Of a stretch of 64,000 nt of DNA, positions 33,401 to 46,966 are shown in pieces; the first letter of the stretch is position 1; each line of letters starts with the position of its first letter. The notes under the pieces are model-generated. The model had not been told where the DNA came from and made no database searches. It was given only the letters and a program-made list of their open reading frames with translations. The position numbers were made by a program, and so were the translations under genes. This DNA comes from Amblyornis subalaris (Eukaryota; Chordata; Aves; Passeriformes; Ptilonorhynchidae): positions 6,261,634 through 6,325,633 of the forward strand of contig JACAXG010000018.1 of the NCBI GenBank assembly GCA_018881555.1, in the 5' to 3' direction.

Positions 33401-35964
33401 AGGATGTAAAACCCCAGCTTTTAATAAGCATACTTGATTCTTCTAGTTGTCATTCCTAAATTCAAGATACTTAATTTTGTTGTGTCTAGGATAAAAGAGA
33501 AGACAAGACTTCCTTTATACCATTTGATCACTTACAGTTATCCATTTTGTCCTTTTCTTCAAGTTTGCTGATCTTGTCAGGAGTTCATGATGAGCTTTTT
33601 GGGGAGGCTATTTGTCCATTTTCATGTATTGTGTATGGCTCTGAAAATGTGAGGCTGTATGAAAAGCATGTAGTGTTTGCCTTGTTCTTACATCAGAAGA
33701 ATTTTTTCTTTTGTCCATTTTATGCTTGTTTCCAAAGGCTTAAAATGCAAGCTTTGTTTCTGCGATAATGGCTTAGTGTAGGCTTACATTGTTGATCCCC
33801 TCAGTAGATGCAATGTAATCCACTTTGGTAATGTGAATTTTTAAACAATCATCAGCCTTTGCTATTAACCCTTCTATACTAATGGTAATACCCGAGAAGA
33901 ACTACAAAGAATTTGGTGCTCAAGCTTAAGACTTGAAGGACACTTAGTAGCATTTACATTCCTTAGTCTAGTCACAGTGAATTGCAGAGCTGATGAACTT
34001 GATTGGTACTGTATTATAAAACAGTTGATTGTGAAGTTGATGCTGAAATACAACTTTGCAAAGGATTTCTTTGGGAAAATATAAAAAATTCCTTGAAAGG
34101 TCCTTTGTAATTAAATACTACTTGAGGATTCTTCCGTCCCTTGCTTTTGTTTGGTATTTAACTAGGTCAGTAGTATACTCTTCTCAAAATGCTTGGCTTT
34201 TTTTCTTTAAACTAGGTAACAATACCTGCTGAAGAAGGATATGCAAGAATTATTCAGTCATGATTTTATTCATTAAGTTGTCAGAACAGTTTTTGTCTAA
34301 AAATCGGACAAGTACTTACAGCATTCTTTTTCCTTATAATTAGTCCTGTTATATCTTAGAAGCAGATCAAAAAAATTTTCTTTGCGCCTAATATGATTTT
34401 TTAAAATGTCATTTTGCTCCATTTTTTTATCCTTATCTATTGACTGTTCTCCTTAGCTACCTTCTGTTCTTTTTTGAGAAAACTGTTAAGCCAAATAAAA
34501 ATTGACTTGATTACAGTGTGTATGACCTTTATTATAAAAAGAACATGGATGACTGAATTTTGTGTCTTAGCAATCAGAATGACTGCGCTGTGTATCAATA
34601 GTCCCACTGCAAAGATCTGTCAAAGTTAATCTGTGCTTACTGTCTCCCCTTGGAGTATTTTGGATATCTCTTGTGCGCCAGTAAGATGAAGAGCTGTCTT
34701 CTGTTCCAATGCACTGTGTGAAAGCTACTCCGTGTTTAATGAGACCAAGGTTTTATGAGAAATCACTGAAGGACTATTAACAATGTCAGTAACTTAGCTA
34801 AAATCCTCTCTGCAAAATTAGTAACTCAGTTTTGTGAGTTGATATCACAATCAAAAAAAATAGCCACCTGGCTTTGTTGAACATTGCAATTTAGTATGTT
34901 TTTTTGTGTTTTCGAAGGTAAGAGCAAGAGATTAGGACCAGTGCAAGAGGGAGACTAATTTATCAAGAAACATAAACTTACATAGTCTGGACTTTCACTA
35001 TGGTCTTATAGTGTAGCGAGTAACTCAAAACAACATGCACCTTCAAAAAATTTTAAGAAAAAAACAGTACTGTAGTGTTTTTAGAGATGAGTATAAAACC
35101 TTACCAAGGACAATGCTAGCCTGAGCGGCTCTGGTCTTACAGTACCTGAAACCAGCTGGATGATTGAGAAGACACACGAGATATGGTAGGAATAAAGCTT
35201 CTTCCCCCACCAGAATGCTCCAAAAACAACAGTCATCATGAAATAATCAAACAATCAAGGAGTCTGCAATAGAGTTAATTAATAGGTTTTATTTTACAGT
35301 GGATGAGAATGGAACAGGTGAAGGCAGAAAATGGGAGGTCTGTGAAACTGTGCTCCATATTACAGGAGTATTCACCAGTTGGAGATTACTGCCTGGGTGA
35401 GCAACAAATTTTTTGTCCTCCTATAACTATATCTACTTGAAGTGACTTGACTATTTGCTACTTGCAGTTATAGAAAACTCAAGTTCCATTAAGTGCTGGG
35501 TAAGGTTAGTTGTTTAGAAGTTCTGGTCTTGGTAGTTGCTCTACAGATATGTTTGAGGACCGGTTTAAAATTTTAATTTTAAAAGGAAATATTTTCTACT
35601 TAAGTAGACTGAATAGTTTTTGGGCAGGTTCTTTTGAACCTTGCTTGAATGCTTGGAAATTTTTGTTTTATAGTGATAAATTGAACATTACAAATGCATT
35701 TTATCTCCTAAGTCCAACGGATTGTTTAGGTCTTAGACTCTGTGAAAAAGCTTATATAATGTTTAATAATATTCTGTTACTCAGTTTCAGGAGATAATAA
35801 AACGTGGAACTGGTGAATTCTCAAAACAAAAAAACAAAATGAAGGGTGGGTCCCAAAGCATAGGTTATTTTGAAAAGTTTTTCCTTACTCTTCCGTTATT
35901 GCATAATGAGTAGTACTTACAATTTTGTCTAAACTTAGGAAGAAAACTTACTTCTTTAAAAGGT
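27440..35964. other. unassigned AT-rich DNA, 8.5 kb
   Basis: No gene, RNA gene or repeat recognised. Frames are short (mostly under 80 codons) and mirror one another on the two strands, for example at 30817-31062. Consistent with a long intron or intergenic DNA. Confidence 0.5.
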
Positions 35965-36192
35965 GTAAATCAGAATACAAGAAATTCCATTTAGAGGTTA
36001 TAAAGTCCTTTACAATAAGGTAAGGATGATAAGCACTGGAACAGGTTACGCAGGGAAACACTAGTCTCCATCCTTGGATATATTCAATACCTGACTGGAC
36101 CCAGTCTTAAGCTATGTGCTCTAGCTGACTCTGTTTTGAGGAGGGTTGACTAGATTTCTAGAGTTCCCTTCTAATTTCAACTTCAATGATCA
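35965..36192 (+). mobile_element. CR1 LINE 3'-end fragment, about 230 bp
   Basis: Reads through the CR1 3' UTR in sense: atacaagaaattccattt, then gcactggaacaggtta, then tctccatccttgga, then agctgactctgttttgagga, then gttgactagat, and ends with ttctaatttcaacttcaat. The sequence is clearly diverged from the usual avian pattern (for example acgcagggaa where the family has gcccaggga), so it is an old, 5'-truncated copy. No reading frame survives. Confidence 0.85.
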
Positions 36193-38779
36193 TAAACACA
36201 AATGCTTAACTTTGTAGTAAACCAAAGTAAGGAGAGTCCTCTTTCAGCTCTAAGAAAAGTGATTTCATGTGCTAATTGCAGGCTGTTATGTGTGGATTGG
36301 TTTGAAGCAATCATTGAACCGTGGAATAAACATTTTTACAGTAACTGTCTTTTTCTGAAATGTGTTCATTTTGTCTGTTATAGTAGCAACCACTTAGTGT
36401 TTTATTAATATAATCAAAATAAAAATAACTTTCGCAAAAAACAGCAAACATTTTAGATTCAGGTACTAAAAGTTCTGGATTTACCAAGGTAGACTGTATA
36501 GGATTAATGTAACTGAGGGACCTGGCAGGAAATGTGCAATAATCAGTCAAGAACAGAATTAGCAATAATTGTGTGCTAACACATACTGTTGTTGGCTTCT
36601 AACTGCAGTGAGTAGGTATTCAAAGAAGAGAGAATTATTTTTCAAAAAGAAGCGAGAGCGGCCCATCACTTTGAAGTCACATTTTCAGAATCCAACTTGG
36701 AAAGCAAAAACTGTCTGATAAATACATGCATTACATTTAAACAGCTTTTAAATCTAGTTCCACAGCATACTAAAAACATGTCAACATGGAATTCATTTCT
36801 CAGATACCAGGGCAGGATAATTTTACAGCTACTGTCTTACATTGTAGAAGCTGAAAAGGTATAAAAAAAGCTTCTATGTGTGTTTAGTAAAGTTCTGCTG
36901 CATTAGATGGCTGTTTCAGGTGGTTATGCCTACGGCAAGTGAATTTTCAAAANTTAAATGTAATGGAAAGCAATTAGGATTTAACTAAAGATTCCACACA
37001 CACCCCCCTCCAAAGTCAGTTCTATTTAGGGCCATGTATACCTTCACACTTGGGTGAAACTTGAGCATTCTGATGATTATGGGAAAGAAAGAATCCTTAC
37101 AGTGTAAATATCAGTAAATAATTTTGTTTTCATTTTTTCTTTAGATTTATTAGTTCCAAGAAGACAAATAAAACCATCCAAGTCAGCATCTGTGCATTAA
37201 TTGTATAAATTTTATTCTGTTAGCCAAGTAAGGTAATTAATGTTGTTGGGCAATTCTGAGATTTTTGAATCTCATGATTTAACTTCGGAAAACAAGAGAA
37301 TAGTTTAAGGATTTTGCTAGTGTTCATTCTTTAAGTTTTTATTTCTGAAAGCAGGTGTAATTTGAATGACGGTTAAGATAAAGGTGCTACACCTGTTTTG
37401 CAATGTAACCTGAAAGGACATAGGTTATGGAAACATTGACAGTAGTTGGAAACACTAAAGAATTTCATATCTTGGTGGTGTTGGTCCAGAAAAACTTAAA
37501 TATGAGAAAGATAGAACCTTGGAATTTTTGGATCTGTGTGAATATGTATGATAGTGTTTCTCATTTTACTGTTCCTGTAAACATGGATATTGTGCATGTT
37601 TTGTCCCTCGATGCTCCATCCTGTGTCTGAAGCCTGTAAATTCTAAGTAAAGATTTATGTAGAGCCTCTCAAAATGGATTTCAGTTCCTTAAAGTCTTAC
37701 ACAATGCTACAGCATTTGGTGAAGGATGGAGAAGATAGTGATGTTTCTGACAATTATAGCCAAGGGTGATGAGCTGTGAATTGTGTCTGATTTTTTATGT
37801 ATGTTCATTAGAAGCTCCATGTGTAAGAGAGACTAGAAATAAATATGGTACTTTTCTGCTTTTTTTGAATATTCATTCTGTATTGTAATTCCTAAGAGCA
37901 GTTATCCAAAGCTAATAATAGAAANCGTTAAAATGTGATGAGTTTAATTATGCGGATTCAGTCTTGTATGATTTGGTAGTTACTACCTAGACAGATTACT
38001 CCACTTAGTTGTCATCCCACACAAAGGATTACCCACTGAGAAAGTCTGATTACCTGAAGGTGATGATCTGGGGTTGCACAATGTCAAAAATTACTGGAGG
38101 CTTTAAAAGAAATTGCTGATCACTGACTGATCAAAGGCCAGAGAGGGAATCTAGGTGCAGGAGATCCTAAGTTTAGAGTTGAATCCAAGCATAGAACGGT
38201 CCAAATAAGAAACAAACTTCGGGACTTTTGGAAATTTGTCTCAAAGGATTGAGCGATATTTGATAGAAGTCAGAGAATCACAAAATTATTATGCTTCTTG
38301 ATAAATAGCTCTGTTTCTTCTTCTGCCTAAAATTCTTCAAGAAACAATACAGAAAAATTACCTCATTCAACTGAAACTATCAGTAGTGTTTACAAATGGA
38401 GAAAAATACTATTAAGAAATGCATTCAATGAAAAATGCAATGTTTAAGGGGCAAATATGAAATAACACTTAAAATAAGAGATACTAGTCTATGCAGCAAC
38501 AGTTTCAGGATATTTGCTCAGTATTCAGCCAGGATGTTATTCAGAAGCGCAATGTTTTTTCTTAAATTGCATTTGAAGGCCATTTTAAGGGTACAGTATG
38601 GGCATTTCAGACATAGAGCAGACACAGTAGGCTATTTATTTTAGGCAAGTTGATATTGAGGGGTTGTCAGTCAGAATGCTGTTACTAGTTTCAATGCACC
38701 TTGGGCAGAAAGATGTGGACAAATTAAAGGAAGCGTCTGGTAGAGAACAAAACAAACTGGAGTTTTAGTAAAGGCAGTG
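36193..38779. other. unassigned AT-rich DNA
   Basis: No gene or repeat recognised. A short C-rich spot (cacacacacccccctcc, near 37,000) is the only compositional feature. Confidence 0.5.
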
Positions 38780-39045
38780 AATGAGATTAATTTGGAAGAA
38801 TTTGTTTTGTTTAGTTTAGAAAAGAGCAGATTAATGGTAATATAGCAGTTTTCAACATGAATTCCTGAGGGAAGACTCTTATTTTGAATCAGGAGAGGAA
38901 GCTAAGCTAAGGTGCTTGTGAGGAGTGCCTACTGAAGGTGGACTTTCCTCAGTAGAGGTGAGCTTAGAAGAGAAGTTAGGGGAACAGAAGGTCTGTAGAA
39001 TGGATAAGATATACTGGGATGCTCTTGAGTTCCTTCCAAATCATT
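38780..39045 (+). mobile_element. possible old CR1-like fragment
   Basis: The order gaagaatttgttttgtttag, then aaaagagcagatta, then gtaatatagcagttttcaa, and a final gggatgctcttgagttcctt resembles the sense strand of an ancient CR1 3' region (ORF2 tail to 3' UTR). Identity is low and judged by eye. It lies about 430 bp from a clear CR1 tail in the opposite orientation, so the two are not one insertion. Confidence 0.35.
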
Positions 39046-39470
39046 TATTTGTATATTGTAGGTATTGTATTATAATTTAGGAGTCATACAGTATGATGCT
39101 GTTGCAGTAAGGATTTCATATTATGAATTTCAATTATATGGCTATTTATTGTGTGCCAGTGCAAGAATGAATGAATTTTAAAGATATTACACAGGAAGAA
39201 TATGAAAGTTTTTAAAGAAAATTGGAAAGAGGCCTTTTTAGGTACCACTGAAGAAGAATTATGGTATTAGAAACATTTGCAAAGCTTTCTGTTACAGAAC
39301 ATATGGATTCAACATGCCTAGTGTTTGTCCAGCTGGGAACTTGGCTTGCTTACTGTGAACTGTTCCTAACTGCATGATCTGGAGGTCCATGGGCTGGTTG
39401 AAAGTGACTGCTGATCCACAGTGCTCCTCCTTTTTTTTCCAAGTGAAGCACTAGAAAAAAGCAGCAGAGG

Positions 39471-39565
39471 AATAGAATCAAAGAATCATTTAGGTTGGAA
39501 AAGACCTTTAAGATCACTGAGTCTGTTAACCTAGTACAGAGGCCAACGTGGCATTAAATACCTCA
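39471..39565 (-). mobile_element. CR1 LINE 3'-end fragment
   Basis: Antisense CR1 tail on the plus strand: two octamer-like units (agaatcaaagaatcat), then taggttggaaaagaccttta, then agatcactgagtctgttaac and ctagtacagaggcc. This belongs to a different CR1 subfamily from the copies at 25.5 and 46.0 kb, whose 3' ends read aatggtttggg or aatggcttgc. Only about 95 bp is recognisable. Confidence 0.8.
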
Positions 39566-40522
39566 AACTTTTCCTCATCCTTTGTCACTATGTTAACCCC
39601 CAAATGCAATAAAGGATGAAATTTTGCTTAGCCCTCCTTTTGTTGCCTGATGTATTAATAGAAAGATTTTTTATTGTCTTTTACATCAGTAGCCGGATTA
39701 AGTTTTGATTGGGCTTTGGGCCTTCTGATTTCCTCCCTGCACAGCCTCACAACATCCTTGTGGCCTGCCCCTTCTTCAAAAGATCATAAACTCCTTTTTT
39801 CCTTACGTTTCAGCCAGACCTTTCTTTCCCACTAGCTTGTCTTTCAGAACATGAGTACAGCCTGCTCCTGTGCCTTTAAGATTTCCTTCTTGAAGAATAA
39901 GAATATTGTCATCTTAAAGAATAGATGGAGTTTCAAAGATGATGTATCCATGCGATGATGCTGAATCTATTTGAGGGAATAGGAATCATCAGGACAAATA
40001 ATGGGCTGGATCTTTCATCCTTAGATCTTATAACTTTTTCTGTTTCCTCTTAAACGACTTTTGTTCTCTTCATTTTTTAAATCTTTCTTCTCTTCCTGTT
40101 GTTGCTCCAGTCTGTTTGGCTACCATGAGATCCTATCTGCTATCACTCTCCTTTCTATCAAGTTTTCTTTGGAGTACAGATGCTGGAAAATTTATCTAAA
40201 TCCTGTGCATTCCGTGGCACTACTCTGTTCATTAACTGAATATAGATTTTTTTCTTCACATGCTGTAGCGATCAATATTCCAGTAGAAAGGATAGAGAAT
40301 TGTAGCAGTTCAAAATAGGTGCCCATCATTGTATGCCAATGATAGAAGTTTAGCATGGTTGGAAGCATTGATGTGCCACTGGTATAGCATAGTATATCCA
40401 GCATCTTCATACGAAGTTAAATAACAGATGGACCAGATAAAATTGTGTTAGTTAAATATATATATAAAAATAAATAACGTGCATAGCTTATTCAGTACTA
40501 TATGTTCAGAAACTGGCAAGTC
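39566..40522. other. unassigned DNA
   Basis: No gene or repeat recognised beyond the edge of the CR1 tail. Confidence 0.5.
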
Positions 40523-40573
40523 GCTGGTTTGTTTCACTTGCTGGTTTGTTTCACTTGCCAGTTTGTTTCACTT
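40523..40573. repeat. 17-bp tandem repeat, three copies
   Basis: Three head-to-tail copies of gctggtttgtttcactt: the first two are identical and the third (gccagtttgtttcactt) has two changes. A partial fourth (gcca) follows. A short minisatellite that probably arose by slippage. It lies in AT-rich non-coding DNA and nothing suggests a function. Confidence 0.9.
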
Positions 40574-43500
40574 GCCATTCTTTATCTTGGGATAGGTATG
40601 AATGGCGTGGAATGGATATGTGGGAGGTTGTTGATTTTGGTAAGGTGATTATAGTGAGAACTCTTGATTATGGTTGTCCTTAGCTCAGGTTGGAGAAAGT
40701 GTCAGTACATTGAAAAGTTTTGTCTCTTTTTTTGCACTTGTTTTTATTATACATCATGCAGACTGTCAAAGGTAAAAAAAANCCCACCTTTTCTGTGTAT
40801 TCCTGTGCTGAAATATTGTGTGTTAGCAATATTAATACATTGAAACATGATAAATGTAATTAAATTGATAAAATTGGCTTTCCATACCTGTCAACCAGAA
40901 GCCCATTGGAAGTCTTATCTCTTCAATACATAGTTTCTGAATAAAAAGTAGCTCAGAAAACTTCTAGTAAATTTGGAAAGTACCTCTACTCAACACTTCT
41001 TGTTTATTAGAAATTGAATAATTGCGGACAAGTCCCAAATCACTCGGTCTTAATTTTTCATCCAACAGGAACAGTTCTTGATCACTTCTCTAATCTCTGT
41101 CCATACCAAACCAGCTAATTTTAGACAAAGAATCAGTGCAGCTGATGAAACAGCGACCTAATACAGCAGAAATAATGTGATGAATGAGCATATGAACACA
41201 TAGAAGAGAGTTAAGTCTTCACTAAGAAATATACACTAAGATAAATTCAAAGTCAGATGATGTATGCTATGCTTTTCCTTAAGGAAGCAGTAAATACTAA
41301 TAAAATAGAGAATAGCAGTGTTGATACCCTTTCTCCTAGCACTCCCTATTAATTAATCATTTTCTTGTCAGAAGTGTCAAGCAGATTTTCTGGGCACGTG
41401 GATAGGGAAAAGCTTATCAGATGGATGGCATATGTACCTGATAGACAGTGAAGAGATAGGTGTAAACATCAAAGGCTTGCCAAAGCTGACTTCCATGTTA
41501 ATGTTTTTAAACAGAGATGTTTGAGAAAACTAGAAAAGATAATTAATCTCTTAAATGTGCATGAGTTCTTGTATTTTCCAGGGATGAGAGTTCATTTACA
41601 GGGGTAATTGTATATGAGGGCTTGAAAAAGAACCATTTCTTATTTAGGACAGTTTGCTCATTTGTAAGTCTTAAAAAACACTTGACGCTACATTGTGACT
41701 GTTTACTAGAAAGTATAGACCTGTAAGACAATAACCTGTTTAGTGTGCCTTATTCCTCTGATCCCCTTGTCTGGTCTACATTTATCAGTAAACATGAATA
41801 TGAGGTGAAAAAAATTCTAAATAAAAAATCATGCATTTTCAAAACAGAGTTGTGATGTTCTTTTGATAATATAAGTTTGCTAGGAGGTTATCGCATGTTA
41901 ATATGAAATGCAGAAGAGTTTTAGCAGTGAATTGCTAGACAGTATGTATAATCTTCATCTTTACTGTCTCAAAAATAAGGGGGAAACTGTAGAGCTGGTG
42001 ACTTTTCACCCTAGCCAGTAGACTTCCCAAAGAAAGACTGTGACACCATCAAAACTGTAATAGCTGGATGATTTGGACATGATCCAAAAATGTTTCAATT
42101 TCAGTGGCATACCAGAAGAGACTATGTGTTGGTGACTTGTGCTTGCATCAGTACTGCTTTGTCAGATGCAATTTATCTGAAGATACTGGGAATAAATCTC
42201 ATCTTGCATTGCAAGAATGCCTTCCAGTTTTTTCCCTTCTTTTAAGCACAAGTCATTACTACATTATTTGTATGATGCTTTAGATGCCAGTGGGTTTTTA
42301 GAGAAGTCCACTTTTGAGAGCACTTGGAAGCCATGCAGCGAGACAGTCCGTGGTCTCAAGAGCATGCATAAATTATACTGGAAGTAGAGCACAGGGAAAC
42401 ATGTTGATTTGTTCAGTGTCATGCTGCTCATTCATGCTGGTCAGAAGTACTCATGTTCTTCACAGTTTACTACCCTCACACTCTACTGTGGAGTCAGATT
42501 TTCAGGCTGAAAACAATTTATTTGAACATAAATAATGTCAGTTCTGCTGACATAATAAAACTTCAGTGTCTGAAAAAGAAAAAAAAGGTAAAGCTACATA
42601 GTTTAAATAGTAAAGCTAAATACTTTAAATGTGCATGTTTCTGAAAGTTGAGGAACTATATTCTCTTCAAGGGGAATGTGATTTGGGGGTGGGAATTCAT
42701 AGTTTTCAAGACACTGGATGGTAGTTGTCTACTAGTTGAAAAGTTACTTCTCAGTTCTTGTTTATTACTCTCCACGGAAACTGAGATACTCTGGTTTTGT
42801 CATAATAATAATTTTAGTCTTTCTTTTGAAATGCAGCTTAGGATATGGCTGTATTCTGNGATTTTAATCTCTGTCTTTTTGCATGCTTTGTGTTTCGACA
42901 TGTTTTGTAAACCAGTAGTAACAGCAGCATCAGTTGGAAGTGGTCTTCATTGCATCTTGAAGAGAAGTCATTGACTTGAAGCAGATTGGTCAAGTTGGCC
43001 TGACATTTGTCAAAAATATATTTAGGCCCATGTCTTGAGTTAAAGTGATAAAAATTTGGATGTAGAAAGTACGTAGGTTAAGTAAATAAAAANAAATAAA
43101 CCCAACCAACCAAAAGTACTCAGCTCAGAGGGATTTTCTAGGTGTTTGGCATGTTTGAAATATTGTGTTCTAATCACATAATTTTACAGGGGTCTGATTT
43201 TAGTTCCCAGAGATGATAAAATCTCAATGAATGAGTTTGTGGAATGGACATATTGTTAACACTAAGTACCCCTAATGAATTTACTTTTCTTCCCTTTATG
43301 ATTACAGTTTTTGTTGAGTTTTTGTGGTTTTTTTAATACCAACTGTACAGGTTAGGGACATGGCTCTGAATCCTCAACTCCATTATTATTTTTAATCTTT
43401 TTATTCTGATTCACTGGTGTCTTTTTTCATTGTTTGTTCTTTTATGATGCATGTTGGCCATCTCCTTTTCTTCTCTATGTTAGTATGTCTTTTCTTGTAT

Positions 43501-46018
43501 GGAGAAAGGAAATGCCAATTTTCTGTCTTCTTCCTGATTATCTTCTTGGACCTACCTTTTACCAAATTATTCAGGAAATAATTTAATTTAACCTAATCTC
43601 CCATTCTACTTACATTCCAGACAAAAAAATTTGAAGGATCCTAGTGGTCTAATCGGTGCAAGATGGAAAAAGCTAATATAAAACATTACTGATTATTGAA
43701 ATTTAATGTGTCATTGAAATAGTCATATTTTCTTGTCTGTCACTTAATTGTGTTAGTCTTTAATAACTAATTAAGGCTGATGTTCATGTTGGCTATTACA
43801 GCAATCTGAGGAACTTCAGATTTGCTTAGGTGAAATATGCTTTTAGTGCTATGGGTGGACTATATTATTGCTGTAGATTTGTTTTTATAGGTATTGGTTG
43901 TGACAGGTATGTCAAAATTCCCTCAATTTAAAATCAGTGAAGCAACCAGGGCATGAAAAAAACCCAGCTTGTGTAAAACTATGCTTTGGTTCTTAGAAAA
44001 GGAAGCTTTTCATCTGGTACAAACAAGAATAGTTTTGAATTATATTCATTAGTCTATTAACTCTGAAAGTGAAGACATTTCTTGAGTGTGTTTCTTTCTG
44101 TTTTGAAAGACAATTCATGAAACGTTCAATGTATTAAAGAACCAAAGCTTGACAGTTACAACTGAGGTATGGTATCTAATTCTGGAATTTTGACTAAAGC
44201 ATTTGTGTATTTAGGTGATGTTTTTTATAGCATATGCTTCTTCTTGACAAAATATATTTGATCAACGTACCTCTTCAATAAGGGTTTTATATTTGATCTG
44301 TTTGCTATAAAGTTTCACGAAAAAATGTTTGTGATCAGTCTTTATTACAAACAGAAAAGAAATACTGGACTTTTTTTTTTTTCATTTTTTTTCTCCAGCA
44401 AAGGAGTTCTAAAGAGGCAGGCTTCCAAAGGCAGTATGTGGCATAATTTACCCTCTTTTAAATGATCAGATTTAAGAAATTTTGTAATTGCCTTTTGAGT
44501 TTATATTCATCTCTGCAATTAGCAATGCTGTACTTAACAGGTAAGTTTGCCATTCTTAATGGATCTAAACACTTGCATTTTTTGAAGGATGAACAATTAG
44601 GAGGTGGAAATAATAGTCTGTCTCAGGATCTGAGCTANACTTTTAAGGTAGCCGTTTGCAGTTGATGTCTGGAGACAGACAAACATTTTACCACTGTTGT
44701 TTAAATCAAGTGCTAGTAGTGGCATTACTGCTTTCTGAGTGCATTTATTTGGAAGCTGCCAGTAGCAGGTGCTAAGTTTATCGTTTTCCCTATGGCCTTC
44801 TTAGTCCTTGCCAAACTGTGTCGATTTTGTACCCAGCTGTTTTTACATGTTTTCTTTTAACAGCCTTCGTTTTCACTCTTACTTCATAAAATCACATAAC
44901 TTGAAAGGAGGGTGAGGTTAATACTTCCCTTGATTCAGTTGGAACTACATTAGTTTTTTCTCTTTGATTGAATGTTCATTATTGATTCGTAGGATAGAAC
45001 ATCTTCTGACAACAAAACATTCAAGCCCAGCCTTTTCAATAAGTCATAATAAATAATTTTTAGCAAAATGAATGTGTTCTGGAAATTGGCTTAGAGTGTT
45101 TATATGACAGATCACAAAGGTGGTGCAAAAGTATCCATGGTGTTGGCCATGGGGCAAGGAATTAAATGGGGCTTTCGATCTGTGGATGCTGGTGGTTATC
45201 TTCACATTTCTTGTCATCACAGCCTATTGCTTGGAAAAGATGGTATGGAAAATGAGCAAAATTCTTGGGTGAATAAACAGTCTCTTTTTATGTATTGATA
45301 ACACACTCATGCTTTCAAACATTCATCAGCTTGCAGCATGGCTGCCTAGTAACACAATTTAGAGCATAGCAGAGCTATTTCCACAAGATGACCTTTTTGG
45401 GAATTGCGTGGGGGAATTCACCGTGTAAAGCAGATCTGTGCCTTCAAAATGCAATTAAATCTGTGATAAATAAACAGGATAAATAAATCTTAAACAATCA
45501 TGTGTAGTGATTTGGCAGTGTACCTGGGATGAAAATAGCTCATTTTAGCATCTACTTCTATTCCACTAATTCTGAAAGTTTTTGGTTGATTGCTTTCAAA
45601 TGCTTCTGTTTCCCAAGTGGTGTTTTGAACAACTTACCGCTGCCTTCTGAAAGGGTACCATTCAATTTATTCTCTTTACTTGCCATGGAAACGATTGACT
45701 TTTATAACTTAATACTGCTGTATTTTGATTTCTTTCATGTAGATGAACTTCAATGCTCAATCTCACAGAATATTTGAGAGACTTCTTTGGGTGAAGGTGC
45801 TCACTGTCAACTGTTTGTACTCACATAGCAGGTTTTAGCATGTGCCAGGTATAAATAATATAAATATTATAAATTTATATGGATATATACAAAGAGTAAG
45901 GTCACATCCATCTGAACCCTTCTTGCCATCTGCCTTCAAATAACATTTTATTGATATTAATTTTAATACCATATTTATAGCTTACACTCCTGAAGCAATG
46001 CATTCAAAATCTGGCTAA
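40574..46018. other. unassigned AT-rich DNA, 5.4 kb
   Basis: No gene, RNA or repeat recognised. Contains T-runs at 44371-44392 and a very AT-rich patch at 45850-45890. Confidence 0.5.
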
Positions 46019-46966
46019 TAAATCACAGAATGGCTTGCTGTGGAAGGGAACAATGATCTAGGTATACCCCTCCTGCCACAGGAAGGGATATCTTTCATTA
46101 GATCAGGTTGTTCAAAGCCCCGTCCAACCAGGCCTTGAACACTTCCAGGGATAAGGTATTCACAACTTCTCTGGGCACCCTGTTCCAGTGCCTCACCACC
46201 CTGACAGTAAAGAATTTCTTCCTATTATCTAATCTCAATATCTCCCTCCTTTTCCTAACACTATGTTCCCATGTAAAATATCAGTCTCCCTCTGTTTTAT
46301 AAGCTCTCTTCAAGTACTGAAAGGCTTCAGTGAGGTCTTTCTTCTCTCCTCCGGGCTGAACAGCCCCATATCTCTCAGCCTGTCTTCATAGGAGCAATGC
46401 TCCATCCCTCTGATTATCTTCATGCTCTCCTCTGGACTTGCTCCAATTGATTCGTGTCCTTTCTGTGCTGAGGAGCCCAGAACTGGATGCAGTACTCCAT
46501 GTGGGGTCTCAGCAGAGTGGAGCATCCCCTCTCTCAACCTGCTGGCCATGCTACTTTTGATGCAGCCCAGGATGCAGTTGGCCTTTTGGGCTGCAAGCAC
46601 ACACATAAGCTGGCTCATGTCCAGCTCTTTATCTACCAATACCCCCAAGCCCTTCTCCACAGGGCTGCTGCCAATGACTTTTTCTCCTAGTCTATACTCC
46701 CGTCTGAGATTGCCCTGACCCAGGTGCAGCGCATTGCTCTTGGATTTGTTGAACTTCATGAGGTTTTCATAGACTCACTTCTCAAGTTTTCCCAGGTCCC
46801 CCTGGGTGTCGTCCTGTCCTTCAGTTGTATCAGCTGCACTGCTCAACTTCAGGTGATCTGCAAACTTTCTGAGGGTGCACTTGACCTTGCTATCTGTCAT
46901 GGAGGAAGATAATAAGTAACACCATTTCCAAGACAGAACCCTGAGGGATGCCACTCATCACTAGTC
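46019..46966 (-). mobile_element. CR1 LINE, 5'-truncated, about 950 bp
   Basis: The plus strand reads the antisense CR1 3' end (cacagaatggcttgctg, then ccaggccttgaacacttcca, then gggataaggtattcacaact) and continues through the ORF2 tail. The minus-strand frame at 46310-46759 keeps CR1 ORF2 wording (LGQGNLRREYRLGEKVIGSS, then KGLGVLVDKELDMSQ, then AAQKANCILGCIKSSM), then loses the usual frame and recovers later (MEHCSYEDRLRDMGLFS), so it carries indels and is not functional. The copy reaches further 5' than the one at 25.5 kb, to about the phrase ctgagggatgccactcatca, which in CR1 lies just downstream of the reverse-transcriptase core. Same orientation as the 25.5 kb copy. Confidence 0.93.
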
